A DNA stretch of 11,960 nucleotides from Planctomycetaceae bacterium (GCA_031256755.1 JAIRPZ010000335.1:1-11960), one strand, 5' to 3'; counted from the first letter of the stretch, positions 1 to 7,031 are shown. The notes: generated by a model not told the origin, from the letters alone. A program made the numbers and translations.

Positions 1-142
1 ACGCTGGTCCCTCCGAATTTTTGAACAATAAGGGGCATAAAAATTTTAGATGATGAATGCTTTTAATAACCGCAATGAGTATAACATTTACCTGCTGTCT
101 GTCGAGACGGGTGAAAAAACAAGCGGCAGTCCCAAGCCCCCG

Positions 143-170
143 TTGACTTTCTTTCTGCACATGGTATCAT
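143..170 (+). promoter_or_regulatory. Candidate sigma70 promoter upstream of the GYF_2 gene
   Basis: TTGACT (143-148) and TATCAT (165-170) are separated by 16 bases, each one mismatch from the consensus hexamers. It points toward the GYF_2 gene at 482. The same TATCAT -10 form is used in the stronger promoter at 7041-7069. No experimental support. Confidence 0.5.
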
Positions 171-261
171 TTTTTGAAATTACATTTTGTTCAAAATCGC
201 AAGTTTCGCTTTCATCCATTCCCAGCACAATCCGGATATCCGGTGGGAACGGGCGGGAAAA

Positions 262-306
262 CCTAATGAAACATGCGTTCCTGATGAGGGAATGTCATGC
301 ATTAGG
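262..306 (+). repeat. Imperfect 17-bp hairpin in the leader of the GYF_2 gene
   Basis: CCTAATG (262-268) pairs with CATTAGG (300-306). After an AAA bulge (269-271), CATG (272-275) pairs with CATG (296-299). After a single-base bulge (T295), CGTTCC (276-281) pairs with GGAATG (289-294), including one G-T pair, leaving a 7-base loop. The structure lies downstream of the candidate promoter at 143-170 and would form in the leader RNA. It has no U-tract, so it is not a standard terminator. Its bulged layout resembles integron attC sites, but the invariant GTT of the R' box is ATT here. Confidence 0.55.
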
Positions 307-481
307 CTTGCGGGGTTTTGGTGCAGTTTAATGCTGACATTGCCGCTCGTTTCGGGTGGCTCTCTGGTTGTGCGGAGGAAAACTCTGTAAAGAAGCGACG
401 TGGCGTTCCCGTCTTGTTGACGAGAAGTTCCGCTTGCCGGTCTTGGATAAGCACATTTCAGTCTTCACCATTCCCCTACCA

Positions 482-1213
482 ATGGCAAACTGGTTTTACT
501 ACGACAATAACGGTCAGAAATTGGGACCAATTAACAATGCGTTGCTGAAAGCATTGGCTGCGAAGGGCGTTATTCTGCCGGAAACGATTGTCGAAACCGA
601 AACTGGTCGGCGGGGACGGGCAGAGAAGGTTAACGGATTGACGTTTGTGGCTACGCAACTAGAGACGATTCAAGCAGCGGTTCCCGCTGTACCGCCAATA
701 CAGAACGTTTCCAATAACCCGCAATCTTTTGACAATACCGATGGAATCGTAATGGTTTTCAATGGATATGGAGCGAAATTGGATGTCTACCCTGATAAGG
801 TTATTATCACTCGGTCAGGCGTATTGTCATTTTTTGTACATGGTCTTAAGGGAGCAAAAACGCTCTATTATCACCATATCACCGGATTACAGATAAAAAT
901 GCCGGATTTTATGGGCAATCGAGGATATTTACAATTCTCTATTCAGGGAGGAAAAGAATCAACGGGTGGACTTTGGGCAGCCGCTGCTGATGAAAATACG
1001 GTTATATTTAATAAAGACCAAAATGAACAGGCGCAGAAAGTCCATAGTTTTATCGAGAAAAAACTTATCGAGTCACATCGTCCGGCACAAACTGCTGCTC
1101 CTGTACAAGCATCTACTGTAGATGAACTGAAAAAGATGAAAGAATTATTGGATATAGGGGCAGTCAGTCCTGAAGAATTTTACGCGTTCAAACGCAAGAT
1201 ACTGGGGATATAA
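482..1213 (+). CDS. GYF_2 / DUF4429-like / SHOCT domain protein
   Basis: The predicted 243-residue protein has three recognisable parts. Residues 1-55 are a GYF_2 domain, opening with the typical WFYYDNNGQKLGP signature; this fold is common in planctomycetes and is thought to mediate protein-protein contacts. Residues about 88-195 resemble DUF4429, a PH-like beta domain, with the features YHHITGLQ, GYLQFSI and ENTVIFNKDQN. Residues about 212-242 are a SHOCT module (LKKMKELLDIGAVSPEEF), a short C-terminal motif usually involved in oligomerisation. There is no signal peptide or membrane helix, so it is probably cytoplasmic. I chose the ATG at 482 because the GYF signature starts at once; an in-frame ATG at 356 would add 42 unrelated residues. 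No Shine-Dalgarno sequence is visible. The specific function is unknown; an adaptor role is inference. Confidence 0.85.
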   Translation: MANWFYYDNNGQKLGPINNALLKALAAKGVILPETIVETETGRRGRAEKVNGLTFVATQLETIQAAVPAVPPIQNVSNNPQSFDNTDGIVMVFNGYGAKLDVYPDKVIITRSGVLSFFVHGLKGAKTLYYHHITGLQIKMPDFMGNRGYLQFSIQGGKESTGGLWAAAADENTVIFNKDQNEQAQKVHSFIEKKLIESHRPAQTAAPVQASTVDELKKMKELLDIGAVSPEEFYAFKRKILGI

Positions 1214-1263
1214 AGGATTTCCGGCTTGTGCGGCGCGGATGGCTTTTCGGCACATTCGGCATG

Positions 1264-1308
1264 AATAACACCGGTTATCACAAGAAATCAATGTCTGTGC
1301 GTGTTATT
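1264..1308. repeat. Intergenic inverted repeat between convergent genes
   Basis: AATAACAC (1264-1271) and GTGTTATT (1301-1308) are perfect 8-bp inverted arms around 29 bases, with an alternative smaller hairpin ATAAC-ACCG-GTTAT inside. It lies in the 126-bp gap between the GYF_2 gene and the convergent vWA gene. Neither side has a clear U-tract, so calling it a bidirectional terminator would be a guess. Confidence 0.35.
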
Positions 1309-1339
1309 GACGGCTTGTAAAAAATTGCAGCATGTCTAT

Positions 1340-2281
1340 TCACCATTGCGTCACATTCACATAGCGGTATTGTCCGCCGTTTCGGGCAGCCAGTTGCTGA
1401 AGAGAAACAGACGGCAAATCCGTCAGGTGTCCGCGCCCGAATTGAATAACATTTATCTGCGTTCCCGACCCGCTATTGTGCTTTTCAATTTCCTGTAATT
1501 CATGCAGTTTCAAGTCGTCCTGCTGTCCGCCGTCCGTCAGAAAGAAAATGACATCCGGGCGGTGCAGCACCGCCTCTTTCAGCGGTTCAAGATGCCGCGT
1601 CCCGCCGTTTGCCTGAATACCTTCAATAAATCCAACGGCTTTCGCCTTTTCTCCCGGCACCGCATAAACCAATTTTCTGCCCGCCCGCCAAAACAATAAA
1701 TCATTCGGACCGCTGTAAAACAAGATATTAAATTGATGCAGATCGCCGAGTGCTTCCAAACTCCGTATCAATTCGGCTTTCGCCGCCCGAATCGGTGCCC
1801 CCGCCATACTCAAAGAACGGTCAAACACAAACATAAATTTTGTGCCTTTGCCTTCCGTACCGAAAATTTTGACCGTTGTCTCTCCTCCGTGCAGCAAAGA
1901 ACCGCCGCCGTTACCGCCGGACTGCACTTGTTTCACCGCATCCGCCGCAGAATTGCCGGCGGTGCCGCTCACCGCCGCTCCCGGTGCAATGACCGGTGCC
2001 GCCGGATTGCAGAACGGCTCGGCAAACTGCTGATTAAAAATTGCCGGCAAGGTCTCCGCTGCCGGATCGGCGGCGGGTTCAGGAGTGTCACGCCGGTCGG
2101 TTTTGCCGGACAGCACAATACTGCCGGCAGCAATGCGTTCACCCGGCGAACGTTTTTGCGGCGGCAAAAAAGAACACCAAACAAAAAAGAGTGTCAGAAC
2201 GGCAATATGGAAAAGGAAAGAACCTAACCATGCCGGCAGTTGCCGATTGTGATAGCCCTGCTCTGTACTCATTGTACTCAT
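1340..2281 (-). CDS. vWA-domain membrane protein
   Basis: The predicted 313-residue protein has a short N-terminal cytoplasmic segment and one membrane helix (residues about 15-38, after the motif LPAWLGS), a layout like TonB/TolA anchors. Residues 40-145 are a low-complexity Ala/Pro/Gly linker, and residues about 147-310 form a von Willebrand factor A domain. The metal-binding (MIDAS) residues are visible: D154-x-S156-x-S158 in DRSLSM, T228 in NGGT, and D250 in LTDGG. The vWA domain probably faces the periplasm and binds a partner through a divalent metal; the partner is unknown. The start could be M1 or M4, because ATGAGTACA is tandemly duplicated. No Shine-Dalgarno sequence is visible before either. 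It is divergent from the lipoprotein gene at 2451. Confidence 0.85.
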   Translation of the reverse strand: MSTMSTEQGYHNRQLPAWLGSFLFHIAVLTLFFVWCSFLPPQKRSPGERIAAGSIVLSGKTDRRDTPEPAADPAAETLPAIFNQQFAEPFCNPAAPVIAPGAAVSGTAGNSAADAVKQVQSGGNGGGSLLHGGETTVKIFGTEGKGTKFMFVFDRSLSMAGAPIRAAKAELIRSLEALGDLHQFNILFYSGPNDLLFWRAGRKLVYAVPGEKAKAVGFIEGIQANGGTRHLEPLKEAVLHRPDVIFFLTDGGQQDDLKLHELQEIEKHNSGSGTQINVIQFGRGHLTDLPSVSLQQLAARNGGQYRYVNVTQW

Positions 2282-2284
2282 ATT

Positions 2285-2341
2285 TTTTTGATCCGAATTC
2301 TAACACAAATTATCTGGAATTGTACAAAATTCGGATAAAAA
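2285..2341. repeat. Dyad in the divergent promoter region
   Basis: ATCCGAATT (2291-2299) and AATTCGGAT (2328-2336) are perfect 9-bp inverted arms. Allowing one bulged G (2290) the pairing extends through TTTTT (2285-2289) and AAAAA (2337-2341), about 14 bp in all. Inside it lies an 8-bp palindrome TTGTACAA (2320-2327). The dyad sits directly upstream of the vWA start codon, between two divergent genes, and could be an operator or a leader hairpin for the vWA mRNA. Neither orientation has a following U-tract. Confidence 0.45.
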
Positions 2342-2414
2342 TGCCGCCGCCGCCCGTTTTTAACAAAGTTTTGTTCGGAATATCCCGATAATGTCAGGCA
2401 AAGGAAGTGTATAG

Positions 2415-2431
2415 ACCGGCAGCGAGCCGGT
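2415..2431 (+). promoter_or_regulatory. Small leader hairpin before the lipoprotein ribosome binding site
   Basis: ACCGGC (2415-2420) pairs with GCCGGT (2426-2431) around the loop AGCGA, ending 7 bases before the strong Shine-Dalgarno GGAGGA (2439-2444). It may stabilise or modulate the 5' end of the lipoprotein mRNA. Confidence 0.4.
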
Positions 2432-2450
2432 TCCTCACGGAGGATTTCTT

Positions 2451-2672
2451 ATGTTCAACAGGTTGCTGTTCATCGCAGTATTAGCCGGTTTGCTGTCAAC
2501 GGCGACGGGATGTATTCATGCGATATTTTCCGGCGATCCGATGAAGCGGAGTAATCAGTTATTGATGAAGTCGGAAGATATGCGGCTGATTCACGATGAG
2601 TGGGAGCGGTTCTGGATGCTTGACCAGCCGAGTCACATGACCCCTTACCGTACTCACGGCGGTATTATGTAA
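2451..2672 (+). CDS. Small predicted lipoprotein
   Basis: A 73-residue protein with a type II signal peptide: a positive residue at R4, a hydrophobic core (L5-L15) and a lipobox-like ATGC ending at C21. The mature part is about 53 residues, rich in charged and aromatic residues (DEWERFWMLDQPSHMTPYRTHGG) and predicted mostly helical before a polar tail. The start is well fixed by GGAGGA (2439-2444) six bases upstream of the ATG, the best ribosome binding site in the left half of the window. The stop is only 10 bases from the stop of the convergent peptidase gene. It resembles short uncharacterised envelope lipoproteins I associate with planctomycetes, but I cannot name a family. Function unknown. 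Confidence 0.8.
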   Translation: MFNRLLFIAVLAGLLSTATGCIHAIFSGDPMKRSNQLLMKSEDMRLIHDEWERFWMLDQPSHMTPYRTHGGIM

Positions 2673-2682
2673 ATGCGTACCT

Positions 2683-3717
2683 CTATCGGATAAACGGTTC
2701 ATTTCCGAAAGCAAGCGGAATCGGCTTGGCAAAATCCAGTTTGGACGGAATCTGCTGCGGAGATTTCGTTCTGTCGTAGACCGATTTTCCATACGTCACC
2801 GGCGGTTTTGCGCTGATAATATTGACCGGAAGTCCTGCTGTTTTTTGTACAAAATCTCTTTCTTCCGGCGGTTCCGCTGATGCGGCAGCGGTGCTGTACA
2901 TCGGCTTATCCGTACCGACCCACCGCAGCCAACTCGTTTGCAGATCGCCCAGCGAATCAATGCCGTAATGCTGCTGCAATGCCGCTTTCCAATCACCGGG
3001 CTTCATCGCGGTTTGCATCACGGATTCCGCAAATCGGACAAGCCGCTGATGTTCTGTGCAATGTTCTGCGTGTGGCGGCAGCGTATTCAACTGCTCTCCT
3101 TTTTCCAAAAGATATTCGACCACAGAAAAACTCTGTGCATAAAGAGGTATCGGGTCTGCCGGATAATCCTTTAACAAAATCATTTGGTTAAGCGGGATGC
3201 CTTTTCGGACATCTTCACGCAGAAAAAGGCGGAGTTTGCGGCGGTACCGTTCTTTTTCCGTCCGGTGTTCGACCGAAGTTGCGGCTCCTTCATCAAGCCA
3301 CCGCGGAAGCGGCTTGCGGAAATGAGAAGCGAAAACCATATGCGTGATTTCGTGAGGCAGCACGGAATCAAGAATCCGCTGCGGCGATCCTTGAATTTCC
3401 ATCTTCCAATCGAAGACCTCCCCGTTTTCAAACACAAATGAAGTGACACCGCCGGCACCGAGATTTTCATCTGCATGAATTTTGACGGGACATTTTGCCG
3501 ACCAATCAGGAAGTTTTTTTCCGAGCCAGAGTTGTGCCAAATCGGAGCGGCACTGTTCGGCAGCATCTCCGAAACGGCGGGCAAGTTCCGCACTTGACGC
3601 ATCGACGATGAAATTGTCCGTTTCATAACAAGCCCCGCTTGCGGCATCCGTTGCGGCAAACAGCACCAACAGCAACATCAGCATCCTGCTGATGAATGGT
3701 AAAAATTGAGCATCCAT
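2683..3717 (-). CDS. Secreted HExxH metallopeptidase, peptidase-MA-like
   Basis: The predicted 344-residue protein begins with a signal peptide (hydrophobic stretch about residues 10-28, cleavage near ASG-AC). The catalytic zinc site is clear: HEITH at 122-126, with E143 in WLDEG 17 residues later as the likely third ligand, the gluzincin pattern of peptidase MA-like proteins. Upstream, about residues 30-115 match the usual preceding region (YETDNFIVDASS, then AGGVTSFVFENGEVFDW). The C-terminal 80 residues are polar and unrecognised. It is probably an exported peptidase; the substrate is unknown. An alternative start at M12 would still leave most of the signal peptide. A weak AAGGA lies about 12 bases upstream of the chosen ATG. 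It is the third gene of the minus-strand run after pyrC, 157 bp downstream of it, so co-transcription is possible but not certain. Confidence 0.82.
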   Translation of the reverse strand: MDAQFLPFISRMLMLLLVLFAATDAASGACYETDNFIVDASSAELARRFGDAAEQCRSDLAQLWLGKKLPDWSAKCPVKIHADENLGAGGVTSFVFENGEVFDWKMEIQGSPQRILDSVLPHEITHMVFASHFRKPLPRWLDEGAATSVEHRTEKERYRRKLRLFLREDVRKGIPLNQMILLKDYPADPIPLYAQSFSVVEYLLEKGEQLNTLPPHAEHCTEHQRLVRFAESVMQTAMKPGDWKAALQQHYGIDSLGDLQTSWLRWVGTDKPMYSTAAASAEPPEERDFVQKTAGLPVNIISAKPPVTYGKSVYDRTKSPQQIPSKLDFAKPIPLAFGNEPFIR

Positions 3718-3743
3718 GCCCTGTCTTCATCCTTGATGAGCCA

Positions 3744-3766
3744 TGCCGGACAAGTCCTTGCCGGCA
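3744..3766. repeat. Compact hairpin between pyrC and the peptidase gene
   Basis: TGCCGG-a-CAAG-tc-CTTG-CCGGCA forms 10 pairs with one bulge and a very short loop. It lies in the 157-bp gap (3718-3874) between two same-strand genes, which also holds an A/T-rich stretch with a TTTTTGCAAAAA palindrome at 3828-3839. There is no U-tract after the hairpin on either strand, so it may be an intercistronic structure or pause site, not a normal terminator. Confidence 0.4.
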
Positions 3767-3874
3767 CTGCGGGGTAATGTACTCCATTTTCCGAAAACGG
3801 CAAATAGCAATTTTGCAATTTTTGTTTTTTTTGCAAAAAGAAGGGTCATAACAAGTCCGCCGCCGGTGCAAACG

Positions 3875-5152
3875 TTAAATGTGCAGCCGGTTTTGCCCGC
3901 CGACAAATACGGCGGATGCTTTGCCGAAGAGTTCCCAGCCGATATACGGCGAGTTTTTGCTCTTGCTGTGAAAAGAATTTGCCGCCGCCGTCCATTTCAC
4001 GCCGGGATCAAAAACCGTTATGTCCGCATCGGCTCCGATTTGCAGAGTGCCTTTCGGTATTCCAAGAATCCTCGCCGGATTGATCGTCATTTTTTCGACA
4101 ACCGTCTTCCAGTCCAAAATGCCGGTGCGCACTAATTTTGTAACAATAACCGGCAGCGATGTTTCTAAACCGATAATGCCGAAAGGTGCCTGATCCAATT
4201 CCCGCATCTTCTTTTCGACCGCGTGAGGAGCGTGATCCGAAGCGATCACATCAATCGTGCCGTCCCGAAGTCCTTCAATACACGCCTCTGCATGTTCTTT
4301 ACTCCGCAGCGGCGGACTCATCTTGAAATTGGAATCAAAAGAACGAAGCGATTCATCCGTGAGCGTCAAATGATGCGGCGTAACTTCTGCTGTCACGCGG
4401 ATTTTCCGCTGTTTTGCCCGGCGAATGGCCGAAACCGCTCCTTCGGTGGAAACATGCATCACGTGCAGTCGCCCTCCGGTGCTTTCGGCAAGCGTAATGT
4501 CTTGAGCAACGGCAACGTCTTCAGCGGCTGCCGGAAGTCCGCGCAAACCAAGCAGCAGCGAAACCATACCTTCATGCATCACGCCGCCTTTGGTGAGCGA
4601 AGTCACTTCGGCGTGCGAAAGCAGCGGCTTGTCAAACATCAGGCAGTATTCAAATGCCCGGCGGGTCAGTTCGGCATCTTCAACCGGCGAGCCGTCATCA
4701 CTGCACGCCACCGCTCCGGCGGCAAAAAGTTGACCGAGTTCGGCAAGTTCTTTGCCGTCGCGGTTTTTACTGATACAGCAAATCACATAAACATTGCAGT
4801 TTCCGCTTCGGGCGGCTTGATGCTGAATGAATTCAACGGCTGCCCGGCTGTCAGTCGGCGGAATCGTGTTGGGACAACAAGCAATGGACGTGAATCCGCC
4901 GTGAATAGCAGCACGGGTGCCGGTTTCAATGGTTTCATCTTCTTCTCTGCCCGGTTCGCGGAGATGAACATGCATATCAATCAAGCCGGGCAAAACGAGT
5001 TTTCCGGCAGCGTTAAACACTTCATCGCCGTTGCCGGGCGGTTTATCGAATTCAGCAATTTTGCCGTCCGCTATACGCAGGTTCATTGTCCGGTCAATGT
5101 TTTGACCCGGATCAAGAACACGCCCGTTGATGATCGAGACCGCCTTGTTCAT
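3875..5152 (-). CDS. pyrC: Dihydroorotase (class I)
   Basis: A 425-residue amidohydrolase, the normal length for class I bacterial dihydroorotase, which interconverts N-carbamoyl-aspartate and dihydroorotate in pyrimidine synthesis. The metal and substrate residues are in place: H61-V-H63 followed by LREPG with R65, D153 in CSDDG, H180 in LSHAE, H233 in MHVST, and D306 in SDHAPH. The usual SHCED is SHAEV here, a mild variation. The start is supported by AAGGA (5162-5158) a few bases before the ATG. The gene begins 17 bases after the stop of the GspF-type gene, so the two are very likely co-transcribed. That pairing is unusual, because pyrC more often follows pyrB (aspartate carbamoyltransferase), which is absent here. 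Active-site completeness argues for a functional enzyme, not an inactive ATCase-associated paralogue. Confidence 0.95.
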   Translation of the reverse strand: MNKAVSIINGRVLDPGQNIDRTMNLRIADGKIAEFDKPPGNGDEVFNAAGKLVLPGLIDMHVHLREPGREEDETIETGTRAAIHGGFTSIACCPNTIPPTDSRAAVEFIQHQAARSGNCNVYVICCISKNRDGKELAELGQLFAAGAVACSDDGSPVEDAELTRRAFEYCLMFDKPLLSHAEVTSLTKGGVMHEGMVSLLLGLRGLPAAAEDVAVAQDITLAESTGGRLHVMHVSTEGAVSAIRRAKQRKIRVTAEVTPHHLTLTDESLRSFDSNFKMSPPLRSKEHAEACIEGLRDGTIDVIASDHAPHAVEKKMRELDQAPFGIIGLETSLPVIVTKLVRTGILDWKTVVEKMTINPARILGIPKGTLQIGADADITVFDPGVKWTAAANSFHSKSKNSPYIGWELFGKASAVFVGGQNRLHI

Positions 5153-5169
5153 AATTGTCCTTATACTGT

Positions 5170-6495
5170 TTACCCGGACAAATCCCCAATCAGTTTGATC
5201 AGCGGCATAAATAACGCCACCACAATAAAACCGACCACAACACCGAGGAAAATCACGAGAACCGGTTCGAGCATACTCATCAGTGCGTCCGTTGCGGCTT
5301 CGACTTCCTGATCATAAGTGTCCGCCACTTTGTAAAGCATCGTGTCTAATTCGCCTGTTTCTTCACCGACATCGACCATATTGACGACCATATCGTCCAT
5401 GATCCGTCCTTTTAATTTTGTCAGATAATACAGCGCACCGACCAGCACGCCGAAGAAAGCAAAATAGAGCAGCGCGCCGAGATGAAACGGCGGACGGGAA
5501 TAGAGTTTCATCGGGTTGGCAATCGTATCGCCGTCACGGATCGCTTCAAGAATTTTCTGGTACATCTGTTCAAAAACGGCGTTGTTGCTTGCCTCTTTGG
5601 TAATGTGGAGCGATTCCAAAATCGGCACGCCGGACGTAACCAGCGTTCCAAGCGTCCGTGTGGAGCGGGCAACGGTCGTTTTTTCTACCAGCGGTCCGAA
5701 AATCGGGCATTTCAGCAGAAAAAGATGCCAGCCGAACCGCCCCTCAGCAAAACTGGTCGTCAATTTGATAAGAAGCCAAAGCGAAATCGGAATAAGCGGA
5801 ATCAGATACCAGTAACGAACGGTTGCCTGCGATGCGTTGATCAAAATCAGCGTGGGGGTCGGCAGTTTTGAGTCAAAATCATTAAAAATCTTTTCAAACT
5901 GCGGAACGATCCATATCATAATGAACGCCAAAATGCAGACCGCAAAAAAGATCACGCAGACAGGATAGGTCATCGCGGACTTAATCCGCTGCTTGAGACG
6001 TTCCGATGCTTCAAGAAATTCCGCAAGACGCTGTAAAATCGTTTCGAGAGCACCGCCCGCTTCGCCGGCTTTAATCATATTGATATACAGCCGGTTGAAC
6101 ACTCTCGGATTTTTTGCCATTGCTTCGGATAAACTGGAACCGCCTTCGATTTCGTAAACCGTGTCGATTAAACTGTTCCGCAATGCACCGTTGGGGGCTT
6201 GATTTTTCAGAATGTTCAAACTCCGCAAAATCGGCAGACCGGCATCCTGCAAAATGGAGAGTTGCCGGGTGAAAGTCGTTAATTGTTTCGACTTGACCAT
6301 ACCGAGGGAAAAGGTTTTTCCTTCGGCTCCGAGTTTGGCGGTCTTGCTTTTCCGTTCTTTATGGACAACGATTTTGGTCAGATGATAGCCCATCTGACGG
6401 ATAGTTGCCTGTGCTTCTTCTTCGGTGGGGGCTTCAATGATGTCCTTGATTTCCTGACCTTTTTGGTCAATCGCCTCGAATTTGAACTGCGGCAT
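5170..6495 (-). CDS. Type II secretion / type IV pilus inner-membrane protein (GspF/PilC family)
   Basis: A 441-residue protein with the family's N-terminal lead (FKFEAIDQKGQEIKDII), a first T2SSF domain at about 73-195 (FTRQLSILQDAGLPILRSL, then KAGEAGGAL) ending in a membrane helix (about 176-197), a second helix (about 229-245), and a second T2SSF domain from about 275 ending in a strong terminal helix (about 410-432). It is the polytopic platform protein that works with the assembly ATPase and pseudopilins. Oddly, about 35 residues (331-366), including a strongly hydrophobic run, interrupt the second domain between DGDTIANPMK and DDMVVNMVDVGEETG. I chose the ATG at 6495 because the family N-terminus begins there; longer frames run through the tRNA gene. 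There is no Shine-Dalgarno; the leader is pyrimidine-rich. Whether it serves secretion or pili cannot be told, as no partner genes are present. Confidence 0.92.
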   Translation of the reverse strand: MPQFKFEAIDQKGQEIKDIIEAPTEEEAQATIRQMGYHLTKIVVHKERKSKTAKLGAEGKTFSLGMVKSKQLTTFTRQLSILQDAGLPILRSLNILKNQAPNGALRNSLIDTVYEIEGGSSLSEAMAKNPRVFNRLYINMIKAGEAGGALETILQRLAEFLEASERLKQRIKSAMTYPVCVIFFAVCILAFIMIWIVPQFEKIFNDFDSKLPTPTLILINASQATVRYWYLIPLIPISLWLLIKLTTSFAEGRFGWHLFLLKCPIFGPLVEKTTVARSTRTLGTLVTSGVPILESLHITKEASNNAVFEQMYQKILEAIRDGDTIANPMKLYSRPPFHLGALLYFAFFGVLVGALYYLTKLKGRIMDDMVVNMVDVGEETGELDTMLYKVADTYDQEVEAATDALMSMLEPVLVIFLGVVVGFIVVALFMPLIKLIGDLSG

Positions 6496-6523
6496 GGTAT
6501 CGGAAAAAGAAAAAGCGAAGCAT

Positions 6524-6596
6524 TGGAGGATAACGGACTTGAACCGATGACCTTCTGGCTGCCAGCCAGACGCTCTCCCAACTGAGCTAATCCCCC
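6524..6596 (-). tRNA. tRNA-Ala (anticodon GGC)
   Basis: The 73-base minus-strand sequence folds as a complete cloverleaf: acceptor GGGGGAT/ATCCTCC, D stem GCTC/GAGC, anticodon stem TCTGG/CCAGA with loop CTGGCAG, variable loop AGGTC, and T loop TTCAAGT. The anticodon GGC lies at 6563-6561. The G3-U70 wobble pair, the main identity element for alanyl-tRNA synthetase, is present. The T stem has one T-T mismatch at its second pair. The discriminator base is A, and the 3' CCA is not encoded. A good promoter lies 54 bases upstream (6650-6677). The next gene (GspF type) starts only 28 bases after the tRNA with no obvious terminator between. Confidence 0.95.
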
Positions 6597-6649
6597 GAAA
6601 ACAAGGACTCCGGCGGAATCTCTCCCCACCGTACCTTATACGGGAGAGC

Positions 6650-6677
6650 ATTGTACCACAAAAACGGACAGAGTCAA
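6650..6677 (-). promoter_or_regulatory. Promoter for the tRNA-Ala / GspF / pyrC unit
   Basis: On the minus strand, TTGACT (6677-6672) and TACAAT (6655-6650) are separated by 16 bases, close to the sigma70 consensus. Transcription would start about 6643 and reach the tRNA 5' end (6596) after a short leader. It is the only clear promoter seen upstream of the GspF-type gene. Confidence 0.7.
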
Positions 6678-6885
6678 CCGTGTCTGCAAACCGCCCGCCG
6701 CCGGCACATATTCCGTTTTCACGGCATAGACAGCATTGTGATATTTTCGGGAGTGTTCCCTTAAAGACAGGCATAAATTGCGTGCAAGCGTCCCGCCGCT
6801 CTCAAAAATGCCCGTCCTGCAAGGACTCCTGTACAATTATGTAAATCTTGTCAATAAAAATTGAGAGCGGCAGGCATTCGTTGAA

Positions 6886-6945
6886 AGACAGCAGAAGAAG
6901 GATTGCTGCGGTCTGCCGTCTGCTGTCTGAAGTTTTTCTAGACAG
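6886..6945 (+). promoter_or_regulatory. Two alternative hairpins with a T-tract (attenuator-like)
   Basis: AGACAGCAG (6886-6894) pairs perfectly with CTGCTGTCT (6920-6928), followed closely by a run of five T (6933-6937). The same CTGTCT (6923-6928) can instead pair with AGACAG (6940-6945), enclosing the T-run. The two pairings exclude each other. On the plus strand this resembles an attenuator or a terminator with an alternative fold, but no plus-strand promoter or reading frame upstream is evident. Confidence 0.35.
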
Positions 6946-6979
6946 AATAACAGGATACGCAGGATATTTTTCATAGAAA

Positions 6980-7014
6980 GGTATGAAAGGAAAGGGAAAG
7001 GTAGGAAAGGGAAA
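6980..7014 (+). repeat. Purine-rich imperfect tandem repeat
   Basis: Two units begin with GGTA and end in GGAAAGGGAAA or its close form: a 20-base unit at 6980-6999 and a 15-base unit at 7000-7014. The top strand is almost entirely purine. It lies just upstream of the Rrf2 promoter. Confidence 0.5.
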
Positions 7015-7031
7015 TTTAAGAAATTCTTCCG

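Larger units (their letters stand above)
1..481. other. Non-coding leader region upstream of the GYF_2 gene
   Basis: I see no convincing protein gene in this stretch of about 480 bases. Short open frames exist in all three forward frames, but none shows a recognisable domain, a good ribosome binding site or conserved-looking composition, and they overlap one another. What can be supported is a sigma70-like promoter at 143-170, a 12-bp palindrome (CCGGATATCCGG) at 232-243, and an imperfect 17-bp hairpin at 262-306. If the promoter is used, the transcript has a leader of roughly 300 bases before the ATG at 482, long enough for a structured regulatory leader or a small RNA. The left edge cuts whatever lies upstream. 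Confidence 0.5.

Noticed and set aside
50..331. 93-residue plus-strand open frame at the left edge
   Set aside because: No ribosome binding site, domain or recognisable motif; a good promoter lies inside it and competing frames are equally open.
3744..3766. Rho-independent terminator after pyrC
   Set aside because: The hairpin is good but has no U-tract on either strand and lies 109 bases from the pyrC stop.
4223..5311. 362-residue plus-strand frame opposite pyrC
   Set aside because: Antisense shadow of pyrC, whose catalytic residues are intact; the translated sequence is basic and has no domain signal.
6496..6774. 93-residue N-terminal extension of the GspF-type protein
   Set aside because: It would read through the complete tRNA-Ala gene and its promoter; the family N-terminus begins at 6495.
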